This document shows positions 42,117 through 49,997 of a DNA stretch of 60,909 nt, one piece after another. Numbering within the stretch: position 1 is the first letter of the stretch; each line of letters begins with the position of its first letter. The position numbers were made by a program, and so were the translations under genes. Origin of the DNA: Candidatus Avitreponema avistercoris (GTDB lineage: Bacteria > Spirochaetota > Spirochaetia > Treponematales > Treponemataceae); the NCBI GenBank assembly GCA_017694555.1, contig JADIMS010000055.1:1-60909 (forward strand), in the 5' to 3' direction. Under the pieces are notes generated by a model that saw nothing but the letters and a program-made list of their open reading frames with translations, was not told where the DNA came from and did no database searches.

Positions 42117-44246
42117 ATGACCATTGCACTTGCGGGAAATCCCAACAGCGGAAAGTCTACGCTATTCAATGTTCTGACCGGTTCAAACCAATATGTAGGA
42201 AACTGGCCCGGCGTAACGGTTGAGAAAAAAGAGGGGACGCTGAAATCGGATAAGTCGGTCCGCATTGCGGATCTTCCGGGTATTTATTCGCTTTCGCCGT
42301 ACACGCTGGAAGAAGTGATTTCCCGGAATTACCTGCTTCAGGAAAAACCGGACGTCATCATCAATATTCTGGATGCGTCCAATTTGGAACGCAATCTTTT
42401 TTTGACCACGCAGCTTTTAGAGCTGGCAATCCCGGTCGTTGTTGCGCTGAACATGATGGACGTGGTGAAAAAAAGAGGCGACGTTCTGGACGCCGCTTAT
42501 CTTTCGCAAAAAATCGGATGTCCGGTTTTTGAAATTTCCGCGCTGAAAAATACCGGGGTAGACAAGCTGGTGGAAGCAGCGGTTGCCGCCGGGAAAAAAC
42601 ATGACGCTTCTTCGATTCATCCTCCGCATGTTTTTACCGGTGTGGCGGAACATGCGCTTGCGCATATTGAAGAATCGCTCGGCGATGTAATTCCGGAAAA
42701 TGAAAAACGGTTTTACGCAGTCAAGCTTTTTGAGCGCGACGGGAAAATCAAAAATCTGGTTTCCCTGGATGAATCCGTGATGCAGCATATTGAAGAACAT
42801 ATTGCAGAAGCGGAAAAAGAAATGGACGACGATGCGGAAAGTATCATCACCAATGAGCGGTATGTGTATATCGGCGATTTGATTAAAGGCTGTTATAAGA
42901 AACGCGCGCATGTTTCCGATTCCGTTTCGGATAAAATTGACCGCGTGGTGACAAACCGGATTCTGGCCCTTCCCATTTTTGCCGCCATTATGTTTGTCGT
43001 GTATTATATTTCGGTTACGACGGTGGGAACGTTTGTCACTGACTGGACAAATGACGTTTTGTTCGGCACTTGGATTGTTCCCGGCGCGGCCGCCTTGCTG
43101 GAAAATATCGGCTGCGCCGCGTGGCTGCAGGGGCTGATTGTGGACGGCATCGTAAGCGGCGTGGGCGCGGTTCTCGGTTTTGTTCCGCAGCTGCTTGTGC
43201 TGTTTATCCTGCTGGCGTTTCTGGAAGAATGCGGTTATATGGCGCGTATTGCCTTTATTCTGGACCGGATTTTCCGCCGGTTCGGGCTTTCCGGAAAATC
43301 GTTTATCCCGATGCTGATCGGAACCGGATGCGGCGTTCCCGGTATCATGGCGTCGCGCACAATTGAAAACGAAAAAGACCGGCGCATGACGGTGATAACC
43401 ACCACGTTTATGCCGTGCGGTGCAAAACTTCCGATTATTGCGCTGATCGCCGGCGCGTTGTTCGGCGGCGCGTGGTGGGTTGCGCCGTCTGCGTATTTTG
43501 CCGGTATTGCTGCGATTATTGTTTCCGGCATCATGCTGAAGAAAACCAAAATGTTTGCCGGGGAACCGTCTCCGTTTGTGATGGAACTTCCCGCTTACCA
43601 TATGCCCGCGCCGGGCGCCGTGTTCCGCTCTATGTGGGAGCGCGGCTGGTCGTTCATCAAAAAGGCGGGGACGATTATCCTTGCATCCACAGTCGTGATT
43701 TGGTTTACATCCAGCTTCAACTGGAAAATGCAGATGGTGGACGGATACGAGGGGAGCATTCTGGAAAGTATCGGATCTGCAATTTCCTGGATTTTCCTTC
43801 CGCTCGGGTTCGGAAATTCCAAAGCGGCTGTCGCCACGGTACTCGGTTTGGTTGCCAAAGAAAATGTGGTCGGTACGTTCGGTATCCTGTACGGCTTTGC
43901 GGAAGTTGCGGAAGACGGAATGGAATTCTGGGCCAATCTTCAGGCGGATTATACGCCGCTTTCCGGATATTCTATGCTGCTGTTCAACTTACTGTGCGCC
44001 CCGTGTTTTGCCGCAATCGGTGCGATCAAACGTGAGATGAACAACGCGAAGTGGACATGGTTTGCCGTCGGTTACCAGTGCCTGTTTGCCTACGCGGTTT
44101 CGCTGATGGTTTACCAATTTGGAAGCCTGGCTTCAGGAAGCGGAAATATTGCCGGTGTGCTGGCCGCCCTTGCGGTACTGGCCGTCATGGTGTGGCAGCT
44201 GGTAAAACCGGACCGGGCCGGCAGACGGCAGGTTTCTGCTGCGTGA
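42117..44246 (+). CDS. feoB: Ferrous iron transporter FeoB
   Basis: The 709-residue inner-membrane protein moves Fe(II) into the cell. The N-terminal G domain has P-loop GNPNSGKST (residues 7-15), NWPGVTVEKK (G2), DLPGIYSL (G3) and NMMD (G4). A helical GDI-like segment follows to about 260, then the membrane part with two Gate domains and the FeoB core GTGCGVPGIMASRTI. AAGGAG lies upstream of the ATG. With the two feoA genes and the Cys-rich protein it forms the iron operon. Confidence 0.97.
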   Translation: MTIALAGNPNSGKSTLFNVLTGSNQYVGNWPGVTVEKKEGTLKSDKSVRIADLPGIYSLSPYTLEEVISRNYLLQEKPDVIINILDASNLERNLFLTTQLLELAIPVVVALNMMDVVKKRGDVLDAAYLSQKIGCPVFEISALKNTGVDKLVEAAVAAGKKHDASSIHPPHVFTGVAEHALAHIEESLGDVIPENEKRFYAVKLFERDGKIKNLVSLDESVMQHIEEHIAEAEKEMDDDAESIITNERYVYIGDLIKGCYKKRAHVSDSVSDKIDRVVTNRILALPIFAAIMFVVYYISVTTVGTFVTDWTNDVLFGTWIVPGAAALLENIGCAAWLQGLIVDGIVSGVGAVLGFVPQLLVLFILLAFLEECGYMARIAFILDRIFRRFGLSGKSFIPMLIGTGCGVPGIMASRTIENEKDRRMTVITTTFMPCGAKLPIIALIAGALFGGAWWVAPSAYFAGIAAIIVSGIMLKKTKMFAGEPSPFVMELPAYHMPAPGAVFRSMWERGWSFIKKAGTIILASTVVIWFTSSFNWKMQMVDGYEGSILESIGSAISWIFLPLGFGNSKAAVATVLGLVAKENVVGTFGILYGFAEVAEDGMEFWANLQADYTPLSGYSMLLFNLLCAPCFAAIGAIKREMNNAKWTWFAVGYQCLFAYAVSLMVYQFGSLASGSGNIAGVLAALAVLAVMVWQLVKPDRAGRRQVSAA

Positions 44247-44269
44247 ACATATCCGGAAAGGAGGGCAGA

Positions 44270-44461
44270 ATGAATTGGCTTGCAGCACATGCGGGAACAG
44301 CCGGTACGGCTTTGGTTGTCGGGGCAGTATTGTTTTTTGCGGTCCGGAAAATTATCCGGGATGTGAAAAAAGGGCGTCCGTGCTGCGGCGGAAACTGCGC
44401 GGCCTGCGGGTGTTGCCGCAGCAGCTATCCGGAAAAAACACCAGAAAAAGGAAAGGTGTGA
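44270..44461 (+). CDS. FeoB-associated Cys-rich membrane protein
   Basis: The 63-residue protein has one membrane helix (about residues 10-26) and a short tail with CCGGNC, CAACGCC (six or more cysteines within residues 37-50). This matches the FeoB-associated Cys-rich protein family that follows feoB in many anaerobes and takes the place of FeoC. The ATG at 44270 is preceded by AAGGAGGG. It is the last gene before a strong hairpin. Confidence 0.88.
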   Translation: MNWLAAHAGTAGTALVVGAVLFFAVRKIIRDVKKGRPCCGGNCAACGCCRSSYPEKTPEKGKV

Positions 44462-44463
44462 AA

Positions 44464-44504
44464 TTTCACCGGCTGACCGGAAATATTCCGGTCAGCCGGT
44501 GAAA
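44464..44504 (+). terminator. Very stable hairpin at the end of the feo operon
   Basis: TTTCACCGGCTGACCGGAA (44464-44482) and its perfect reverse complement (44486-44504) form a 19-base stem with a three-base loop, two bases past the stop. No T run follows, so it is either a Rho-independent terminator without a tail, a transcript-stabilising stem, or a recombination relic. Confidence 0.7.
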
Positions 44505-44552
44505 CAGACGGTTATGATATGGAAAAGGAAATGGATTTTATCCGGAAAAAAG

Positions 44553-44566
44553 TTAGCCTAAGCTAA
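44553..44566 (+). promoter_or_regulatory. DtxR-type operator (site C) upstream of the outer-membrane protein gene
   Basis: TTAGCCTAAGCTAA (44553-44566) is the third copy of the iron-island operator and the most symmetrical: its left and right halves TTAGC and GCTAA are inverted. It lies 40 bases before the ATG at 44607. I see no obvious -35/-10 pair around it. Confidence 0.78.
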
Positions 44567-44606
44567 TAAATTGATTTTTACCGCTTTGATTTGTCAGGAG
44601 GTTTTT

Positions 44607-45647
44607 ATGTGCGGAAAAAAAACGTATGCAGTATTTTGCTTTTTTCTTATGATGGTTTTTGGGTTTTTTAATCCTGTATTCAGCCAGGATATGGAAATAT
44701 TTTTCTCCAATGAGCTGAGTTCGGATATCGTCAATATCTATGACGGGGACAGCGAATTTGCCGGAATCTCGGATGAAGTAATTCTGGAACTGACGTCCGC
44801 CCGGGTGGATATCGGCCTGGATGTTGTCATTGACTTTGACCTGAATGGCGGTCCGGACGGCGATGCGGCGCAGATTTCCTATAATGCGGATGATTTTGAC
44901 TGGTTCGCCGCATTCCGGCCGGCGGATGTTTTTGAAATCGGCTTCAGCACGGACAACTGGCTGGCCGGTTCCTATTTGGTTGTTGAAGACGACAATGTTG
45001 CCGGAAGCAAAATGGGCAGCGACGGGCTTTCTGTTGTGTATTCCGGAATTCCCGGACTGAAAATCGGCGCTACCGTCCCGTTTAAAGAATTCGGCGAATC
45101 CAACGTATTTGAAGAATTTGTATTCGGATTCGGCGCGGAATACGCCGTCGGGGAGATTCTGGCGGTCGGCGCCGCAGTGAATGATATTCTGCATGATATG
45201 CGTGTGGTTTCCGTTTCGGCCGGTTTCTTTCCTGCCGGCGGCGTGGAAATTTACGCAGGGTACAGCTGGCAGGATTTTTCCGGTTTGTGCGGCGTATGGG
45301 GACCTCATTTGCTGAACGCCAGTTTGGCATGGTCCGGCGGACGGTTCGGCGCGGGAGCGGACTTCCTGACGAATTTCGGATCAGAGGATAAAGACGCGGG
45401 GGAGTCGGAATTTGATTTGTATGCGGCTTTGTACGGCGAATACCGCATCGCAGAACCGTGTCTGATCAAACTGACGGTTTCTGATCAAAGCTGCTTCGGC
45501 CGTATGGAAGACAGCGTGTTTGCCGTAACGCCCGGTGTGGAATTCGGCTCCGGCATCGGGGATTTTTCCCTGGAAGCGGAAATTGCGTTTTCCGGTTCTG
45601 CGTTTGAACATGTGTGTTTCCCGGTTTCATGGACATACGAATTTTGA
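44607..45647 (+). CDS. Predicted outer-membrane beta-barrel protein, likely iron-regulated
   Basis: The 346-residue precursor has a signal peptide (residues 1-27, hydrophobic core FCFFLMMVFGFF). The mature part is acidic and rich in short amphipathic strands, for example VDIGLDVVIDFDLNGG, FEIGFSTDNWLAGSYLVVE and VSAGFFPAGGVEIYAGYSW, and ends FPVSWTYEF. A C-terminal Phe with aromatics at -3 and -5 is the usual outer-membrane assembly signal. I cannot place it in a named family. The start ATG has AGGAGG six bases upstream. The iron operator upstream and the adjacent feo genes suggest it is made under iron limitation, perhaps as a porin for Fe(II) or a carrier. That role is inference. Confidence 0.75.
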   Translation: MCGKKTYAVFCFFLMMVFGFFNPVFSQDMEIFFSNELSSDIVNIYDGDSEFAGISDEVILELTSARVDIGLDVVIDFDLNGGPDGDAAQISYNADDFDWFAAFRPADVFEIGFSTDNWLAGSYLVVEDDNVAGSKMGSDGLSVVYSGIPGLKIGATVPFKEFGESNVFEEFVFGFGAEYAVGEILAVGAAVNDILHDMRVVSVSAGFFPAGGVEIYAGYSWQDFSGLCGVWGPHLLNASLAWSGGRFGAGADFLTNFGSEDKDAGESEFDLYAALYGEYRIAEPCLIKLTVSDQSCFGRMEDSVFAVTPGVEFGSGIGDFSLEAEIAFSGSAFEHVCFPVSWTYEF

Positions 45648-45710
45648 TTTTTAATCCTGAAGGACAGTAAAATAAAACTTCCGTTATACCCCAAGATAAC
45701 GGCCGTTTTT

Positions 45711-45739
45711 CCCGGACAGTTTTCTGTCCGGGATTTTTT
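45711..45739 (+). terminator. Rho-independent terminator of the outer-membrane protein gene
   Basis: CCCGGACAG (45711-45719) pairs perfectly with CTGTCCGGG (45724-45732) across a four-base loop, followed by ATTTTTT. It lies 64 bases past the stop. Confidence 0.93.
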
Positions 45740-45756
45740 ATTCCTCCGTGCGGATG

Positions 45757-45812
45757 TTTTAACCGAATTTTAACAATAGACTGATTCCGATTTTAAAATC
45801 GGCGGCTATTTT
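45757..45812 (+). promoter_or_regulatory. pst operon control region with PHO-box-like direct repeats
   Basis: TTTTAAC occurs at 45757-45763 and 45768-45774, eleven bases apart, the spacing of PhoB/PhoP binding repeats. TTTTAAA at 45791-45797 is a third, offset copy; it lies in a perfect 16-base palindrome, CCGATTTTAAAATCGG (45787-45802). TATTTT at 45807-45812 is a candidate -10 nine bases further on, and there is no usual -35, as expected for an activator-dependent promoter. Confidence 0.7.
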
Positions 45813-45846
45813 CGCGGTGTAAACAAAAAAAAACGGAGGTTTACAA

Positions 45847-46743
45847 ATGAAATCTTATGCTTGGGAAAACAAAGTGCTGGTTAAGTTTGTCTCTATGATT
45901 TCCGCGCTTGCCGCAGTTGTGTGTCTGGGGTTGTTTACCGGATGTACCGGCGGTGCAGCCGGCGGTGACATTACCGTTGTTTCCCGCGAATCCGGATCCG
46001 GAACGCGCGGCGCCTTTGTGGAACTCTTCGAAGTCGAAGAAACCATCGATGGCAAAACGGTTGACGCCACGACGGAAACCGCCGACATCACGAACAGCAC
46101 CGAAGTGGTGATTACCGCGGTGGAAGGCAATCCGTCCGCAATCGGATACATCTCCCTCGGTTCGCTGAATGACAGTGTAAAAGCGCTCCGCATTGACGGC
46201 GCGGAAGCCACCGTGGACAACATCAAGTCCGGTACTTACAAAATCTCCCGCCCGTTCAATATCGTGACCAAAGACGGAAACGTCTCGGAAGCCGCGGCAG
46301 ACTTTATCCGTTACATTCTTTCTGCGGACGGACAGGCGGTTATCGAAGAAAACGGCTACATTTCTGCCGTTTCAAATCCGCCCTACATGACTACCGGCGT
46401 TTCCGGAAAAATCACGGTAGCAGGTTCTTCTTCGGTTTATCCGGTAATGGAGAAACTGTCTGAGGCGTATGCTGCGCTCAATCCTTCCGTGAATCTGGAA
46501 GTCCTGCAGAGCGATTCTACGACCGGAGTCAACAGCACGATTGAAGAAATCTGCGACATCGGTATGGCGAGCCGCGAACTGAAATCCGCTGAGATTGAAA
46601 GCGGCGCTGTTCCCACGGTTATCGCGCTGGACGGAATCGCAGTTATCGTGAATAAAGAAAATCCGGTTTCCGACGTCACCAAAGATGCAGTGCGCAGCAT
46701 CTACGTTGGGGAAATTACCAAGTGGTCTGAGTTGGAAAACTGA
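45847..46743 (+). CDS. pstS: Phosphate-binding lipoprotein PstS, circularly permuted
   Basis: The 298-residue protein has a signal peptide with lipobox LFTGC (lipidated Cys33) and is the periplasmic phosphate receptor of the Pst ABC transporter. Residues 41-175 (ITVVSRESGSGTR through GYISLGS, FIRYILSADGQAVIEENGYIS) match the C-terminal half of an ordinary PstS. After a short linker, residues 188-298 (ITVAGSSSVYPVMEKL through GIAVIVNKENPV, ending GEITKWSELEN) match the N-terminal half. So the two halves are swapped, with new ends at the normal W-x-E to VSRE junction. Phosphate-contact blocks GSSSVYP, SDSTTG and SRESGSGTR are all kept, so it should bind phosphate. SD GGAGG. I recall similar order in some clostridial sequences, but cannot check it. 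Confidence 0.93.
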   Translation: MKSYAWENKVLVKFVSMISALAAVVCLGLFTGCTGGAAGGDITVVSRESGSGTRGAFVELFEVEETIDGKTVDATTETADITNSTEVVITAVEGNPSAIGYISLGSLNDSVKALRIDGAEATVDNIKSGTYKISRPFNIVTKDGNVSEAAADFIRYILSADGQAVIEENGYISAVSNPPYMTTGVSGKITVAGSSSVYPVMEKLSEAYAALNPSVNLEVLQSDSTTGVNSTIEEICDIGMASRELKSAEIESGAVPTVIALDGIAVIVNKENPVSDVTKDAVRSIYVGEITKWSELEN

Positions 46744-46765
46744 TTCTGCCGGACTGAAGTCTGAT

Positions 46766-46797
46766 ATCCGCGTGCCGTCCGGTGCGCGGATGTTTTT
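46766..46797 (+). terminator. Intercistronic hairpin between pstS and pstC
   Basis: ATCCGCG (46766-46772) pairs with CGCGGAT (46785-46791), followed by G and five T residues. It lies 22 bases after the pstS stop and probably gives partial termination or 3' protection, so that pstS is made in excess over the rest of the operon. Confidence 0.7.
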
Positions 46798-46819
46798 CAG
46801 AATAGTGCAGGAGGAAAAA

Positions 46820-47671
46820 ATGACAGGTGCCGGAAAAGAAAATGTAATGAAGTATGTTTTTCTGTCCACTGCATGTCTTTCCGTCGGGGCAGTCATCCTG
46901 ATTTGTTTCTTCATGTTTTCAAACGGAATCCCGGCAATTTTGAAAATCGGATTCAGCGAGTTTATTTTCGGTATGCGATGGAATCCCGATATCGAAGTAT
47001 TCGGGATTTTTCCGATGATTGTCGGAAGTATTGCCGTTACGCTCGGCGCAATCATTCTCGGGGTTCCGCTGGGTGTAATCACGGCGGTTTTTCTGGCCCG
47101 TTTTTGCCCGAAAAAACTCTATGTCCCATTCAAACGCGGCGTAGAGCTTTTGGCCGGAATCCCGTCCGTGGTTTACGGTTTTGTCGGACTGACGGCTGTC
47201 GTTCCGTTAATCAGGAGTACCGCCGGAGGAAGCGGTTCCAGCATCCTTGCTGCATCCATTGTGCTGGCTATCATGATTTTGCCGACGATTACCGGAACAA
47301 GCGAAGCGGCGTTGCGGGCGGTTCCGGCGAGTTATTATGAAGGTTCCGTTGCGCTGGGCGCCTGTAAAGAGCGGAGCGTTTTTTTTGTAGAGCTGAAAGC
47401 CGCCCGTTCCGGAATTGTTGCCGGCGTGATTCTGGGGGTCGGCCGTGCAATAGGCGAAACTATGGCAGTTATCATGGTTGCAGGAAACCAGGCCGTACTT
47501 CCCAGAGGATTGACAAAAGGCGTGCGGACCATGACGGCGAATATCGTACTGGAAATGGGGTATGCGGCCGGGATTCACCGTCAGGCACTGATCGGTACGG
47601 CCGTGGTTCTGTTCTTTTTCATTCTGGTGATTAACCTGATTTTCATGCTTGCAAAGAAAGAAGGTCGGTAA
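46820..47671 (+). CDS. pstC: Phosphate ABC transporter permease PstC
   Basis: The 283-residue inner-membrane subunit has about six membrane helices, with GIPSVVYGFVGLT and GVGRAIGETMAVIMVAGN, the family blocks. The start at the ATG at 46820 has AGGAGG six bases upstream. The stop overlaps the pstA start by one base (TAATG). It pairs with PstA to form the phosphate channel. Confidence 0.96.
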   Translation: MTGAGKENVMKYVFLSTACLSVGAVILICFFMFSNGIPAILKIGFSEFIFGMRWNPDIEVFGIFPMIVGSIAVTLGAIILGVPLGVITAVFLARFCPKKLYVPFKRGVELLAGIPSVVYGFVGLTAVVPLIRSTAGGSGSSILAASIVLAIMILPTITGTSEAALRAVPASYYEGSVALGACKERSVFFVELKAARSGIVAGVILGVGRAIGETMAVIMVAGNQAVLPRGLTKGVRTMTANIVLEMGYAAGIHRQALIGTAVVLFFFILVINLIFMLAKKEGR

Positions 47672-48516
47672 TGGCAAAATCAATGTCCCAGAGTTTTCAA
47701 TCGGCGGTTTTGCGGTGGATTGTCCGTGTATGTGCATTTTTGAGCGCAGCGGTCATTGCCGGTATTGTGTGTTATGTGCTGTATATGGGTGTTCCCAATC
47801 TTTCGCCGGAAATGTTCGCCGGAAAATATACAAGTGACAACGCTTCTTTGTTTCCGGCGCTGATCAATACGCTTACGGTTACATTCCTTACGCTGCTGAT
47901 TGCTGCTCCGGCAGGAATCGGTGCGGCAATTTATTTGGCTGAATACGCCAAGCGGGGAAACCGTTTTGTCCGTGTAATCCGCATCACGGCAGAAACGCTT
48001 TCCGGAATCCCTTCTATCGTGTACGGATTGTTCGGTCTGCTGTTTTTTGTAACGGCGCTGCATTGGCAGTTTTCACTCCTCGCCGGATGCTGTACGCTGG
48101 CAATCATGATTCTTCCCGTCATTATGCGGACGACGGAAGAAGCGCTGCTTGCCGTGCCGGATACATACCGGGAAGCCAGCTTCGGGCTTGGTGCAGGAAA
48201 ATTGCGCACTGTATTCCGCATTGTCCTGCCGTCTGCGGTGCCGGGTATCGTGAATGGTATTGTACTGAGTACAGGGCGCATTGTGGGGGAAACCGCCGCG
48301 CTGCTGTACACGGCAGGAACGGTTGCCCGCATACCGGAGACCGTCATGGGAAGCGGGCGTACGCTGGCTGTACACTTGTATTCGCTTTGGAGTGAAGGCT
48401 TGCGCACGGAACAGGCATATGCGACAGCGGTTATTCTTTTAGTTGTGGTAATAATATTGAATGTTATTTCCACGCGTCTGGAAAAACTCACAAAAGGAAG
48501 ATCAATCAATGGATGA
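47671..48516 (+). CDS. pstA: Phosphate ABC transporter permease PstA
   Basis: The 281-residue permease has about six helices, with [18 protein letters not shown] and the EAA loop [31 protein letters not shown], plus [17 protein letters not shown]. The start overlaps the pstC stop, and the stop region overlaps pstB by eight bases. It is the second channel subunit. Confidence 0.96.
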   Translation: MAKSMSQSFQSAVLRWIVRVCAFLSAAVIAGIVCYVLYMGVPNLSPEMFAGKYTSDNASLFPALINTLTVTFLTLLIAAPAGIGAAIYLAEYAKRGNRFVRVIRITAETLSGIPSIVYGLFGLLFFVTALHWQFSLLAGCCTLAIMILPVIMRTTEEALLAVPDTYREASFGLGAGKLRTVFRIVLPSAVPGIVNGIVLSTGRIVGETAALLYTAGTVARIPETVMGSGRTLAVHLYSLWSEGLRTEQAYATAVILLVVVIILNVISTRLEKLTKGRSING

Positions 48517-49339
48517 TAAACTTGACCGGAATACGGATGTCTCCGCAGAAATGAAAAAAACGGATTCGCCGGTACAGGCTGTTCCGGAAAAAGTAAAAAT
48601 TGAAATCCGGGATTTGGATTTATACTACGGAAATTTTCAGGCTTTGCATAATATCAATCTGCAAATCCCGGAAAAATCCATCACAGCTTTTATCGGGCCG
48701 AGCGGCTGCGGAAAATCTACGTTGTTAAAAACCCTGAACCGGATGAATGACTTGGTTACCGGTTGTAAAATTGAAGGCCAGGTTTTACTGGATAACGAAG
48801 ATGTCTACGAGGATTTGGACTGCAACGTACTGCGCAAAAGAGTCGGTATGGTTTTTCAAAAACCTAATCCGTTTCCGATGAGTATTTATGATAACATCGC
48901 CTACGGACCGCGGACGCACGGAATCAAAAAACGCAGTGCGCTGGACGACATTGTGGAAGAAGCGCTGACGAAGGCGGCAATTTGGGATGAAGTCAAAGAC
49001 TGTCTTTCCAAAAATGCGTTGGGAATGTCCGGCGGGCAGCAACAGCGTCTTTGCATTGCCCGTGCTCTGGCTGTGAATCCGGAAGTTCTTTTGATGGATG
49101 AACCGACTTCCGCACTGGATCCGATTTCGACCTCCAAAATTGAAGATTTGGCGGAAGAGCTGCAGAAAAATTACACGATTGTTATCGTGACGCACAATAT
49201 GCAGCAGGCAACCAGAATCAGCGATAAAACCGCATTTTTTCTTTTGGGTAAAATTATTGAATTCGGCGATACGGAACAGATTTTCTCTGCTCCGAAGAAA
49301 AAACAGACGGAAGATTATATTACGGGAAGGTTTGGTTAA
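48509..49339 (+). CDS. pstB: Phosphate ABC transporter ATPase PstB
   Basis: The 276-residue ATPase has Walker [10 protein letters not shown], the PstB-specific LNRMNDL, a Q-loop [12 protein letters not shown], signature [15 protein letters not shown] and Walker [14 protein letters not shown]. The first 35 residues (up to [17 protein letters not shown]) are an extra polar N-terminal extension. AAGGAAG lies upstream of the ATG at 48509. Confidence 0.97.
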   Translation: MDDKLDRNTDVSAEMKKTDSPVQAVPEKVKIEIRDLDLYYGNFQALHNINLQIPEKSITAFIGPSGCGKSTLLKTLNRMNDLVTGCKIEGQVLLDNEDVYEDLDCNVLRKRVGMVFQKPNPFPMSIYDNIAYGPRTHGIKKRSALDDIVEEALTKAAIWDEVKDCLSKNALGMSGGQQQRLCIARALAVNPEVLLMDEPTSALDPISTSKIEDLAEELQKNYTIVIVTHNMQQATRISDKTAFFLLGKIIEFGDTEQIFSAPKKKQTEDYITGRFG

Positions 49340-49342
49340 AAA

Positions 49343-49972
49343 ATGAGGGCGAAATTTGAACAGCAATTAAAAGAATTGAATGACGGTATCGTTCTGATGG
49401 GCGTACAATGCGAAGACGGAATCCGGGCAGCCGTACAAGCTTTAATTGACGGGGAAAAAGACAAGTCTGCCAAAGCAATTTCTTTGGAAAAAGATATCGA
49501 CATGCAGGAAGATGTTCTCCGTGCGTTGTGTATGCGTTTGCTCTTGCAGCAGCAGCCTGTTGCCGGCGATCTCCGATTTATCAGTTCTGCGCTGAAAATT
49601 ATCACGGACATGGAACGTCTGGGAGATCAGGCTGCGGATATCGCAGAGATTGCCGAGCAGAATGAGTTTTCGGAAGGATATAATAAAAAGCATATCTCGG
49701 ATATGGCTGACGCCGTCATTCAAATGATCACGGATGTTGTTTCAGCTTTTGTAAAAAAAGACATGGATTTGGCAAATGCAGTGATCAGGCATGACGATGT
49801 GGTGGACGATCTCTTTTATTCCATCCGGCGGGATCTGGTCGGGATGATTTGTGATGAGGCCCAGCATCCCCGTCAGCTTGCCGAGCAGGCGCTGAATCTT
49901 TTGCTTGTCGCAAAATACCTTGAACGCATGGGGGATCATATTGTAAATATTGCGGAAAACGTTATTGTGTAA
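49343..49972 (+). CDS. phoU: Phosphate signalling regulator PhoU
   Basis: The 209-residue all-helical protein has two three-helix bundles. The metal-binding repeats are near SSALKIITDMERLGDQAADIAE and LLVAKYLERMGDHIVNIAE, the two PhoU signatures with Asp/Glu metal clusters. It couples PstB activity to PhoR, keeping the regulon off when phosphate is plentiful. It starts three bases after pstB ends. Confidence 0.96.
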   Translation: MRAKFEQQLKELNDGIVLMGVQCEDGIRAAVQALIDGEKDKSAKAISLEKDIDMQEDVLRALCMRLLLQQQPVAGDLRFISSALKIITDMERLGDQAADIAEIAEQNEFSEGYNKKHISDMADAVIQMITDVVSAFVKKDMDLANAVIRHDDVVDDLFYSIRRDLVGMICDEAQHPRQLAEQALNLLLVAKYLERMGDHIVNIAENVIV

Positions 49973-49997
49973 TTATAATGGACGCACGGGGGTTGTT

